DNA of 64,000 nt from Hermatobates lingyangjiaoensis. Taxonomy: Eukaryota; Arthropoda; Insecta; Hemiptera; Hermatobatidae. This document shows positions 48,501 through 59,433 of this stretch, one piece after another. Positions within the stretch are counted from its first letter, which is position 1. Each line of letters begins with the position of its first letter. The stretch is taken from contig JAPFBL010000001.1 of assembly GCA_026182355.1 (NCBI GenBank), positions 1,922,001 through 1,986,000 on the forward strand, read 5' to 3'. The position numbers were made by a program, and so were the translations under genes. The notes under the pieces were generated by a model. That model did no database searches. It saw only the letters and a list, made by a program, of their open reading frames with translations, and had not been told where the DNA came from.

Positions 48501-50260
48501 AGCTATCCTAACTAATATGCGATGTTATATTGTATAACCATTTTTTTTAATTTCAATTGAAAAAGTATTTTTGAAATCAACATTATTTTTCTTAGAGATG
48601 ATATTTTGTTGTTTTCACTGTTAGAATTATTAAAAAACCTAATATGGATTTAAAATACAGCTAAGAGCGTCTTTCCAGAGTTTTGAGTTGAGTGGTTCTC
48701 AGCGAAATTGTTTATTTCTCTAATTATTGATATTGGTTAGCAAGGATCTAAAATTACTTGATTTAAATGTATACGTAATGCTAATATGTACTGGCCTGGA
48801 ATAAGAAAAAAGTCGTAAAACTAACAAACAAAATATAGAAAATTCTGAGATATTTTCATTATGATTACAAATTAATGATAGGGTATAGTAAAAGCATTAT
48901 TTCGCCCCAGATCGATCATTTTCTGCTGTCTTCTTACTAAGTTTTATAACTTTAAGCAAGAAATCAAGTTTTGCTTCTATAAAACGATACCATGATAAAA
49001 GCATTATCACTTTTGCTTACGTCAAGTTATTTACCATACCATACCACTGGGCATATGGCTTTCACTAATTTTGGTGAAAACTTTTTGTAAAAGTTATACA
49101 AATACTGAAAATATAACATTTCATGTATAAATATTGAAAGCAAAAGAAAGTTACCTCAGAAGAATATAATTACTATATTTTATTATCTGTTAAAAGGCAT
49201 TTTAGATAGTGACAACAGTTTCAAATCATTTTTAATTTACTGTCTGAATGTATTACTCCATATTGTTGAGTTATGTATTCATTACTTGATATATATTAAA
49301 AGACTCATAAATAATACTCAATGCAATATTTTTTAAATTTTAAAATATATTTTTTTTTTTTGAAAGAGAGGGCCTGAAAGAATCTTTAATTAATATTAAA
49401 ATTAAAAATAATTTATTTAAAAAAATCATTAGTAGTCACTACTCCACATTATCGGAAACTAATTTCTCATCATAGTTAAAGTACTGTTTAATTATTGATT
49501 GATGTAAAAATTGAGAACCCACAATGATATACAGAACCTGTATTGGTATTGTGCTACCGATTTGTGGCTTTCAGTGGTCTAATGAACCACTTTTATCATA
49601 CATTTTAGCCGTTAGGTTCATATGATTTCTTTGTTGTTATCCACGCTCTTGCTCTGTAATATTAAATATGTATAGAATCGTCTCAAAAAATCTCCAAAAT
49701 GGGTTTTGTGGATAGTAAAATACGATAGTTTTACCAATTCAATAACTGAAATGGATGTTTTTATAAATCATATACTTCATTTATGTAAAGCAAATACTAT
49801 GTTGAAATATAAATAAGAGTCAATAAATATTTCATGAAGGAACCTTTTTGTTAGTTTTCCGATAGTGGTTCACAGTATTGAAATTCCCGGTGCTCTTAGC
49901 CTGGAGAAGTAAGTCGATGTTTCCTACTTGTGAATCCTTCTCTAAATTTTCTTGATGCTGGAGGAAAAACAATTAGATTGCCCAGCATCACACACCATCC
50001 TCAGTGTGTGGTATACAGTGATTGAGGGGAGTACAGTTAAATTGTACAGTTAGTTTTATGTCAGCCATAGGTATGTACATCTGCAGTTGGGCTTCTTAAG
50101 TCAGGCAGGTATTTATAAGTTTTATCACTTCAGTGAAATGGTGGTAAATAGCATTGAGTTTCTGTGTGAAATGTGAACCTAGGAAAAGAAAGGTATTCCT
50201 ATTGGATAGGGATACCTGCTGTAAAGAGATTCACATAAGGATAAGAGATTTATTTGGTTG
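48501..50260. other. AT-rich intergenic DNA
   Basis: No gene or repeat supported. Confidence 0.4.
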
Positions 50261-50264
50261 TTAA

Positions 50265-50475
50265 CTACGTCAAGGTTTTGGCCAGGCTTGACAGTTGAGG
50301 ACGTGCGTCTAGTGCAAGAAGACATAAAGCTGTCAGAGAGGACCGTAAAGAGGAGCGTTGGTGATTCTCTGATAAGGGCTCCGTGATAAGATGGACGCTC
50401 TGATAGACTGGCGCCACGACCCACGCCCCCGCCTCGCCCTCCGAGCTCTCTTGTTCCATTGCCCACTACATCCTG
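50265..50475. promoter_or_regulatory. Strong candidate regulatory island
   Basis: 50401-50460 is 39/60 G+C (GGCGCCACGACCCACGCCCC). Contains TTGGCCAGGCTTGACAG and GTGATAAGATGG (GATA-type). Minus-strand frames of 64 and 107 codons overlap but show low-complexity, non-homologous protein, so a non-coding element is more likely. 50476-51190 is AT-rich without features. Confidence 0.45.
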
Positions 50476-51198
50476 TCTCCTCAATCTCAACTCAATTATC
50501 ACCCTACATTTTCTAACACTACATCGTTTTCGTCCTTCACTATTACAATATTTCGAAACAGTAGTAGTTAGTTCTGATATGATCGGAGATAAAGACCTTA
50601 ATAATGACTGAAAACTTGTTAGACAAGCAGCTTCAATAAATATTTAAATTAATTTCTGGATATATTTCAATATTGTAAGTTAATGTCAAACTTGATATTT
50701 CATCAGTAATTGGCCCTCCCAGTATGAAAAAACCTCCCTCTTTGACAATATTTATAGAAAATCTTTAATACTAAGTATGCATATTATACCCTCTGTTTTA
50801 ATGTGTTTAAATTATCAGGGATCGGTTGTAACTTTTATATTTTTTACATTTATTAAAAAAATGTTAAGTTCGTTAAATAGCTGGAGGAATACCTAATAGA
50901 GTTTGTTATTTTGTAATAAAGAAGGAAAAAGACCCTTTCCCTTGTTTTAATATTGCAGAAAAACAATGGTGTTCATAAACACACAAAGAAGTATATGTCT
51001 GACACTTAGATTTGTCGAAGTGTGTGACTTGTAGAATGATTGTAACAACTTTACTAGAAACCATTCCATCACCCTCGAGAACATCATATAATAAAAGGTT
51101 GATTAGTGTTTGCTTATACATTTAAAGATTGAATTGTTCTCACAAATTACATTAACTCTTTAAAATCATAAAATTTCTTTCTTTTGGTTATTTAATAG

Positions 51199-51242
51199 CA
51201 CTTATCTTTGACTCCCACTTTTGTGGGAGTTAAAGATAAGTG
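51199..51242. repeat. Near-perfect 20-bp hairpin with 4-base loop
   Basis: CACTTATCTTTGACTCCCAC (51199-51218), loop TTTT, then the complementary arm (51223-51242) with a single G-T mismatch. It contains a GATAAG core in each orientation. Could be a small element end or an RNA hairpin. Confidence 0.8.
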
Positions 51243-51318
51243 TTAAGTAAAGATAAAACATCAATTTGATTCATCAAAGATTCTGGTCCTTAGCGTGGTC
51301 AAAAACTTTGGATACATT

Positions 51319-51455
51319 CTCACCCATCCACATACGCACAGACATCATCGAAAAAATTTCATAAAATGACTTTTGGGACCTCAAAACATGTAGTTCCGTC
51401 AAAACCATAATATTGAATTTCTTCATGATCACTATATTTTACTTTCAGTAAAGTT
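51319..51455 (+). repeat. Unclassified dispersed repeat, copy 2
   Basis: Partner of 20878-21015: GACATCATCGAAAAAATT, CTCAAAACATGTAG and TTCCGTCAAAACC, then an A/T-rich part with ACTATATTTTA. Confidence 0.55.
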
Positions 51456-51950
51456 GAAATTGTATTATTATAATGTAAATTTTTTAAGTAAATATATATT
51501 AAAATTACATAAGTAAAATTATAGAATTATTGTAAGAAATGTGTAATTAATTCATGTAGTACAAAGTAAGAAATATTTCAGTAAAATTAAAAAAGTAAAG
51601 AAAAAAAAAACAAATTAGTGCTTTGTGCAATAATTAGATCTTATTGATTTTTTTTTATATTTCACTGATTTTAGTTAGATATACTTAACAAAATTTTATT
51701 GTTCCATAGTGGGTCCTTTAGCGTAAAAACATCATTCTTGGAAATCACAAAAAGTCCCAAACTCCCTATTTGTTAATATAATTTTAACAAGAAAAAAAAA
51801 CGAATAAATTAGTTTATCCTCTTGAAACATTCTATTTATTTGGCATAGTTTTATTCTGATCCGTGAATGTTTCAGAATCAATCATAAGTCAAAATGTTTA
51901 TATTTTATTGCAAAGCATATGTTTTCGGGCGTTGAAAAAATTCTCAATTG

Positions 51951-51966
51951 TCCCCCCCCCCCCCCC
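51951..51966. repeat. Poly-C tract
   Basis: A run of about 15 C, isolated. Confidence 0.95.
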
Positions 51967-52129
51967 TTCAACACTATTACTATTATTAATTTTATAAAAA
52001 CAGCAACAATTATGTTTATATTTCCTAATATCATGTTTTACGACTTTCCCAGATAATTCATTTTCTGAGGAAGAATGCCACTGTAGTTTTGTCTCATGTG
52101 CTTTTGTTAAGATATGCTGCAGTGAGAGA

Positions 52130-52440
52130 GCCATAAGAGAACACACAGCCCAACATTGACCCTTTGTAATACCCTTAATGAACATTCTACATTGGGAGTC
52201 CTAACTTTGGCCTAACTCAAGTTATTTAGAGTAACTTTAATGAACACCTGACATCTTACAGGCTCATGACCGATGGCTAAACCTTATCTCAAAAGGTTTA
52301 TCTCTCCAAAGACTACATGTTCAGATTTATTCACCTTCCGCGTGATTAAATCGATGACCAGAGTTGGTATTGAACCCCCGGATATACCAGTCCAGAGGTG
52401 AGAACGTTGCCGATAGGTTAACCTGGGGCCCCCATGTGCT
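52130..52440 (-). mobile_element. tRNA-derived SINE, copy 3, minus strand
   Basis: On the minus strand from 52440: GGTTAACCTATCGGCAACG (A-box region), TCTGGACTGGTATATCCGG, B-box GGTTCAATACC, then GCGGAAGGTGAATAAATCTG, GAGCCTGTAAGATGTCAGG, AGGACTCCCAATGTAGAA. Matches copies 1 and 2 over the whole length. Confidence 0.8.
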
Positions 52441-52844
52441 TGTGTTATAATATGCAAGAGAGGTCAGGAGTGGTCGAACAGGTAGCAAAGACTTGTTACA
52501 CGAGAGATGGAAAAATCCTTAGAGAAACCGTAAAGCTGTTGGCTGAGGACCTCTACGATGGTAGTACTAGTTACAGATCTAACTGGAGTGAGGTAACATT
52601 TAGTTGAATGTATATTCAACCCAGTAAGTGGTCCTCCCATAACTAAAATGAGCGTCATATAACAAATGAATCCCACTTTTCTTCTTTACAACATCACTAA
52701 AAGTGAAAGTTTATGGTGTGGTTATTGGATAAACAATAATATAAATCTTTAGGACAAATTATAACCTAGTACCCAGTACTGAATAGGCTTCTTATAAAAT
52801 TATTCTAACAAAATTGATGTTAGTAATCCATGAGGCATAATATA
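52441..52844. other. Intergenic DNA
   Basis: Nothing recognised beyond the SINE start. Confidence 0.4.
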
Positions 52845-53030
52845 TTGTTGAGTGTAGTTTATAGAGACAGTGTTTGGAGGGCTGCTCAGGATTCAATAGC
52901 TGGTTCAAGCAGCAAGTGCATTGTTTTGGGAAGCTGTCACAGGCTCTCTTTATGAAGAGATCAGGTGTGTTTGTTTAGGCCACTTCCCCAACAATCCACA
53001 TCCCGTCCCATCAATTTTCTCCAGATATAC
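52845..53030. promoter_or_regulatory. Candidate non-coding regulatory island
   Basis: Contains a forkhead-like TGTTTGTTTA (52968-52977) beside an E-box-like CAGGTGTG, and GGAGGGCTGCTCAGG upstream. No ORF. Confidence 0.4.
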
Positions 53031-53554
53031 TTCACTATACATTCTATCAATCTTCTTTTTGTTTGCACCCTTTTTTTTTTTAACTTAGTAATATTTTACA
53101 CTTACAAAATGACTTAGCTTTCACTAAAGCTAAGAATGAATGAAGACATTTCATTCAATTGATATTGGTTTTTGAGAAAGTTCATTTTAATTCACATAAA
53201 ACATTTGGAAAAAGTATGAATTCAGTAACAATGCATGTAACCTGGCATTATATAAGATATTATACTACTTCATTACAATTCAATGTTACATTACAATTTA
53301 TTACAGTTCAATAAAATGATGTTCAATTTTATTGAACATCATTACTTCAATAAAATTTTCTTTTTAAACATAAATGAAGAAAAATTAAAACTTAACTAAC
53401 TTTAAGAAGTGAAGTGTTTATGTTCCCTAGAAACAAGATTATCTAGAGAGGTTCTTACTCAGCTTTATCATAAATAAACTTATTGCTAATATCACAGATT
53501 AATTATTTGTTTTCAATAAGGCCAAAAACAGCGCTTGAGCTAATCGTGATGAAA

Positions 53555-53775
53555 TTATTGTTTGCTTCAAACGCCTTTCCTCGCTTATAAGATAGCTCCG
53601 TTTGTGATGTTTTGAACGCAAAGTTTCTTTCAGGTGTTACTTCACACCTACTTCAATCGTATTTGAAAGCAGTGGCTATGGCCGTGATGAACACGGCTTT
53701 CTCTACATCAAAGATCCTGAGCAATATTGGGTATAGTTTGCACCACTTACTGTTGAAGCCATAGTGAATAGTGAG
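53555..53775. promoter_or_regulatory. Weak candidate regulatory island
   Basis: Moderately GC-richer block (CAAACGCCTTTCCTCGC, GTGGCTATGGCCGTG) with no long ORF. 53776-56400 is AT-rich with no supported feature. Confidence 0.25.
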
Positions 53776-56402
53776 ATGATGAAAAGTCAACCGCAGATGA
53801 TGAAAAGTGAGCCCTATTCTCACCCCTAAAAGAACAAAGGCTTAAAACTATAAGTATAGACATAGTGACAATATATATTACACAGACACATTAATATGTT
53901 GATTCAAAATTGGATCCATATTTTACTTTACTCAAATTGAGTAGAGCAAGGGTCTTTATCAAATAATTTCATTGTGTGGGCTCCAGAGGGACAAGGACAC
54001 AAGGCTTTCCATCCTAACACAAGGAACTTAAGAACAGAATCAGGATTTTCACGTCACATCATTTGCGGCAAAAACAAGCATGAAATTGATAAAACAAGCC
54101 TTATCACACCTAGTTCCAAGATTAAAATGTTAATGCTATAGCTTGAAAGTATATCCACAGGACTGTGATAGACAGTAGTAATAACAGAGAGTGGTTTTAA
54201 TACAATAATGGTTGCTTTGGATGATCAAAATTATATCCAATTTTATCATAGCAACTATTATGTTTAGATACTAGATACAAATTTTCACCTGTATAATCCT
54301 TAATCGGGCCAACAAAAATATTTCCTGTATTGATATAAAGCATAATACACCTTTCTGCAGCTTTGATGTTCATATGCGAAGGTCTCCTATATGATGAAAT
54401 CTGTATCACCTTTACAAATATTTAAAAGACACCCAACCATTCACGGCTTTCAAGAAAACAATAAAAAAAAAAGATTTTGAGGAGCAAAAAAAAACAATAT
54501 TTTTTGATGACTATTTTACATTATTTTTAGTAAGGTAAAAAAAAAAATAAAGCACTAATATTTTTGCAACAATTTATCTATGGAGCCTAATTTATGTGTT
54601 GTAGTTTTGTTTAAATATATATATAACAAATGGCTGTACAAATATTTGTTTAGAACCATTAAGAGACTGAGATTTTTCAATCTTTAAACACACTGAAACA
54701 GTTTATTCTTAGACTAACCTCCGAGTCCATTTAGTTTCATGTAATTAATCAACAGCACCCACTAATTACAATGGTGTCAGCTATTTCTACTTTTTAAGAT
54801 ATTTTATCATTCACAGCAGAAATAAAAACAGAATTTATTTAGGTCTCAACAATAATAAGGAAACAGGTTTGGTAAGAAGTAGGAATCAATAACTTTCAAA
54901 ATTGTTTTCTTATTTCCATAATTTTCCCGTAATTGATTCACATAAGTTTCTGTTTGTCAAATAAATAATATTTTACAATATTTTTTAACAAAATTAAATG
55001 TAAATGTAAATAGAGCTAAGATTCTGCAATCTTTAGGGAATCACTACTACTAGAATTATATTTTTATATTTCTATGTTTTCGTAATATTCAGGTTCCATA
55101 ATATACTATTATTTTTGCAAATATTTCTTTCTCCTGTTGTTATGAAATAAGAGAATTGATGTTAAGTAGTTCGAATTTCGTTATGGATACAATTATTTCA
55201 TGTTATATGGGCAAGGCAATACTCCAAGTAGTACTATCGCAATTGTTTCAATAAAATATTAAAATTTATTCATTATTTAAATATTATTTTTAATAGTATT
55301 CTTATTGTAAACAGTTTCAAATACATTGGGCAGATCCTTAATTAAAACATATGTAAAATTGTTCATGATGAGGAACCATTTTTTTGCAATAAATTTATTT
55401 TTAAGAATGGTTAATTTTTCAAAAATTTTTCTGGAAATTTACCACAGTACGGTGATAGGTTTTAAGAACTTCTTGACGAAGTTAGGGTTGATCACCCGAG
55501 TCTGATCCACGTTTTCTATTTGACTGAAAACATCTCTCTCTTCCTCACAGCTTGTAGCTTGTGATTTATAGTACAATTCATTCTAAGCGTAAATATTTTT
55601 AAATATCGCAAATTTTTGACCTTTAAAAGAATTATATTTTCATATTTAAACTGTATTCGTTGTATTTTTTTTTTAAAAAAAATCAAATTTCTATAATTAA
55701 GACTTGAAATTATAATCAGATAAGATATTGGAGAGAGAATCTTTACACCTTCTCATGACTATACCACGAATTCTTTGAGTGTATTGCATTCAACCAAGTT
55801 TAGTACACAGTACTTACAAATTAATAATACTTGAGATTAGATTGATAAAAAAATTTGGTTTTAAAATTATATGAGGTTTTAAAGGGAATTGGTAAAATTG
55901 TTTAAAAGAACAAAGCACATACTATTACAATTATGATTTTACTTAGGAGTTTGTTTTTTAAGGTTTAGGGAGTACACATAACGCAATGCGCAAAGAATAT
56001 AAATGTAAAGCGAATGTGCAAACCCTCTTTTCATTTCATTCATATTCTCCAAATCCTTAAAGCTACAATCGAAAAGAAACAGAACTCTACTAAAATAAAA
56101 CACTCTTATCATCTTTTTACATTCAAAAAGGTCTTCAATTTTTTTTTTAAATTTCTGAGTACATTTATAAATGTCCATAAGGCAAAAAATTAGTCTAATT
56201 AAAAGAGAAATCTATGCAGCTGCATCAATGTCTTTACCACAGCGTGAAATTCAGAAATGGGAATAAAATCTCATTTTCTCATGTACATTTCTCATGTACC
56301 TCTGACTAGATGTCACAGTCCTATTTCTAAATTTTTCAATGTTGTTGATTTTTATTTTACGCATTTATCGTGTAATCTATTATAGAACTATACATAATAT
56401 GT

Positions 56403-56407
<5 letters not shown>

Positions 56408-56436
<29 letters not shown>
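56408..56436. repeat. (TA)n microsatellite
   Basis: TA array at the end of a minus-strand PLE-B. Confidence 0.9.
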
Positions 56437-56438
<2 letters not shown>

Positions 56439-57019
56439 TAAAGACATTGAGAAACACAAATGAAAAATAGAAATTAGGACTCACATGCAATATTTTGACC
56501 CTTTTAACAGTCGTCCTCAGGAAAAGAAGTTGAATAGCTAGAAGACGAAAGTCAACTGGACAGCTTCACAGAATATGTACAGGTTGGCCACAATGAAAAC
56601 GAAAAAAAAATGTAGGAATGCTGAAGAAGAATTGCAACGAGCAAAAAAATATAATAATAAAAAAATTAATAATATAAAGGAATATTCATAAATATAAAAT
56701 TTAAAAGAACAGATAATTAAGAATTAAATACATCTTTATAATAAATAATAATAATATATACATTGAAAAGTTTATGAAAAAATGTTATTCTAGTAAAATT
56801 CACCTTTGAATACTGCTTAACGGTTCAGGTTGCTGCCAGGATTTGAACGAGGTCCTAAGAGCCATATATGGGCTTGTGCAGAGGCTCTTAAAGTTACGGA
56901 TCTATTGTGTGGAGGGACTCATTTAAATATTTAAACTCTGAAACACTCATTCAAGCTCAGGCTACGAGAATTAGCCTGTGTGGTAACTGGTAACTGCAAT
57001 CCTGACCGACAGAAAGACC

Positions 57020-57025
<6 letters not shown>
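56437..57025 (-). mobile_element. PLE family B-like 3' part, minus strand
   Basis: Minus strand from about 57000: S-V-G-Q, then A-N-S-R-S-L-S-L-N-E-C-F-R-V, V-T-L-R-A-S-A-Q-A-H-I-W-L-L-G, ending N-L-N-R-stop near 56820, in interrupted frames. After an A-rich spacer the tail has CCTGAGGACGACTGTTAAAA (decayed hammerhead-like, about 56495-56522). A TA array follows on each side. Confidence 0.7.
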
Positions 57026-57051
<26 letters not shown>

Positions 57052-57099
57052 AAGGCGTTGTTTAACACATGATTTCTTAATAGTTTTGTTTGTCACGCT

Positions 57100-57285
57100 G
57101 TCATGTCTCTGGCCCATTATATATGACAATTACCTCCAGAACATCGTAAGATAATAAGGAAAATCGAGGCTGTCAGCAAAAAGGTCGTAAATGCAGAAGC
57201 TGCTGCACATTTTAATTCCATTTGTTTACAAGAAGATCTGCTGCCCACTTATACAAATATATATATATATATATATATAGACGTG
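57100..57285 (+). pseudogene. PLE family C N-terminal fragment ending in (TA)n
   Basis: A frame reads I-E-A-V-S-K-K-V-V-N-A-E-A-A-A-H-F-N-S-I-C-L-Q-E-D-L-L-P-style text, ending P-T-Y-T-N-I-Y-I. It then runs into the TA array at 57257-57280, the same break as at 45.6 and 58.4 kb. Confidence 0.65.
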
Positions 57286-57289
57286 TTGT

Positions 57290-58075
57290 CTAATTGGGTT
57301 TCGGTCAATTTGCTAGGTTCAAGAATCAAACTCTTGTTGCCAACATTTCGGTTTTATTTTGAAACCTTTTTTATATGCCTACAAACAAAGGTTGATAAGA
57401 AATCACAATCAACATCTAAAATATAAACAAAATGAAAATGGATTGTTACAACTTAAAAATATTACAAGCAGAGATATTCCACTATAACTTACAGAATAAG
57501 AATTTTTTGACTAATAAAATTAAATTTACATTATTTATTTATTTAAAGGAACAACTCTCTTAACCGGAGAAAACCTTCAACTAGACTAATAAGATTACAT
57601 TACAAGTAACCTCAACACTGTTCACTCAAAAGAACTAAATAAATTGAATTGTACTAAAACTCAGCATAACACTGCAGAATAAATATTACTTAAATTAGTA
57701 ATATCACTTCTATGATTAATCGGAATTAGATTGTTTTTAATATATATATAATATTAAGTATTTTCCTTCTTTGAACATTTTTTTCTTTTTCTATTATTGT
57801 TGTATCTTCAAAATCAAACGTGTGACCTTTGTTTATGGCGTGGCAAGCTAAAGCTGTTTCGTTAATCTTATTTGTTCTTATTGAATAATTATGTTGGTAA
57901 AGCCTTTCTTTTAGAATACGAATAGTTTCTCCACAGCAATACTTGTCACAGTCTTCATTTTGATGGCATAAATGAGGTTACTTTGTAACTCCTTTGGTAT
58001 TTTTTCTTTCGAATTTGAAAATAAAGATTTAATTTTTCTTTTATTATAAAATGGCAGTACATGTGTATATATATA
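57290..58075 (-). mobile_element. PLE family C endonuclease and tail, minus strand
   Basis: On the minus strand, about 57990 down to 57765, the frame reads C-D-K-Y-C-C-G-E-T-I-R-I-L-K-E-R-L-Y-Q-H, then T-A-L-A-C-H-A and G-H-T-F-D-F-E-D-T. This is a GIY-YIG endonuclease of the Penelope/Neptune type, with the usual Y-Y-C/V-G reduced to Y-C-C-G. The A/T-rich 3' part leads to a tail near 57320-57370 with a GGTTTC...AAAACC stem followed by GAAATGTTGGC. One stop interrupts the upstream part. Confidence 0.7.
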
Positions 58076-58079
58076 ATAT

Positions 58080-58250
58080 ATGGCACATCGACCAGTGGAC
58101 GCATTTACGTCTCCGTTTCTTCATTCTTTCTCCTTTTATTTTCTTTCTTTCTACTCTCCTGAAGACGGCAAGACGCCGAAATTATCGAGATTCGTGAGTG
58201 TTCGTCCTTTTTCTTGTGTTCTCTAGCTGTAACTTTAATTATATATATAT
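58080..58250 (+). mobile_element. PLE tail with hammerhead-like motif
   Basis: CTGAAGA, C, GGC-AAGAC-GCC stem-loop, GAAATTATC (about 58162-58187): the same CTGANGA-N-stem-GAAA order as the other tails. Downstream a short TA array, then the inverted family-C 5' pieces. Confidence 0.6.
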
Positions 58251-58415
58251 TTTATTAAAGTAGACGGCAGCTTCCGCATTTACGACTTTTTTGCTCGTTT
58301 TCTCTAGTTTTCTTACTAGTTTTTTCTGGTAGAGAGTGATTTCATGGAGTAGTTGCGGAAGCTGCCGTCTACTTTAATAAAATATGTTTACAAGAAAATC
58401 TGCTGCCAATATACA

Positions 58416-58455
<40 letters not shown>
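58251..58455. mobile_element. Inverted pair of PLE-C 5' fragments
   Basis: GCGGAAGCTGCCGTCTAC... (58352-58382, plus) has an exact inverted partner at 58251-58280, about 70 bp apart. Both match 47878-47905. The plus copy continues to L-L-P-type codons and ends in a TA array (58419-58455). Confidence 0.7.
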
Positions 58456-58461
<6 letters not shown>

Positions 58462-59039
58462 CTGTGTTATCCTTAGCTTTTAAACCGAAGTCCTTGGTAG
58501 AGCAATTTTCCTCATCATATCTGTAAATGCTGGAATGTTCAGGTATAGTTGGTTGAAATGATATAATATTGATAAATGTATCAATAACTATTAAAATATT
58601 GCTAAAAAAAATGTAAGCAATGTACTCGACGATCGACGAGTAAATTTTTTTTTGGTTGAAATAATGATGCAGTTGACAATATATTAATATTATAAGTTTA
58701 AATGAATATTATGACTATTTACTTCGAATAGGTAAAAATTAAAATTCAATTTTTAATTTTTCTTCGGAAAGCCAATAAAATTAAACTATTGAATTTCTTT
58801 TCAATCTGTGTAGGAAAAATGGATTATAAAGGGATTCACTATCAATTACTTAGGTATCAATGAATGTACCATGCATGTATTTAACAATTAACCGAGCGGG
58901 TGAAAGTATTACTGGGAAAATCTGTTGAAATCATGTTGAGGTTAAAACTTTCACAGGGGTTGGGGGCAAAAAAGTAAAGAGAAATATTTGAAGTACAAGG
59001 AGACGGGGAGGCAAAAGCGGCCCTCGAGGAGTTGTTAAC
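58456..59039. other. AT-rich DNA upstream of the Iroquois promoter
   Basis: Nothing named. Contains the palindromic ACTCGACGATCGACGAGT (58623-58640). Confidence 0.4.
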
Positions 59040-59433
59040 AATAATTTACATAACTTGTCTTTAGTTGGAATGGCTGGGAGCGCGTGGGCTAGGCTCCACA
59101 AGTGGCGCTGTTGGGGGGCGTTCCTTAGCAACGACACGGGGGCTGATCATTGGTCCTATTGGTCGCTTTCGCAATAGAGTAGGGAGAACTGGTCCTAGTT
59201 CGATCAACTGCCGGGAGAGCGCAGCCTGCGCTCGCGAGCCAGTCGCCATCCGGCCTTCAACACGGACGTTACTGAACAGAACTTAAACGGCTAGGAATAT
59301 CTATTTACAATTGTTCGTGCTAGGTAGAAAATGAATAGAACTGATGCGTGACCTGTGTCAGATAAGTGGATGAGTGGTCGGGGAGCGGGCCATATTTGGG
59401 CTGAGGCGGCCAAGTGCACAAGGCCTCGATCGC
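59040..59433 (+). promoter_or_regulatory. CpG-rich promoter region and 5' UTR of the Iroquois gene
   Basis: A sharply GC- and CpG-rich block in AT-rich surroundings (59221-59280 is 38/60 G+C; 59101-59160 is 35/60). It lies directly upstream of the Iroquois start codon. Visible candidate sites: a GC-box-like GGGGGGCG (about 59113-59120), an RFX-half-site-like TTAGCAAC (59125-59132), and two inverted CCAAT boxes (ATTGG at 59149-59153 and 59158-59162), a spacing seen in NF-Y promoters. The part downstream of about 59280 is likely 5' UTR. Open frames here are by-products of high GC. The transcription start cannot be placed from sequence alone. Confidence 0.6.

Noticed and set aside
50179..50502. 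Minus-strand 107-codon ORF in the 50.3 kb island
   Set aside because: Two overlapping frames of similar length and low-complexity translation; better explained by high GC.
59065..59286. ORFs on both strands through the promoter island (up to 73 codons)
   Set aside because: Produced by the GC-rich composition; no similarity to proteins, and they do not join the Iroquois exon in frame.
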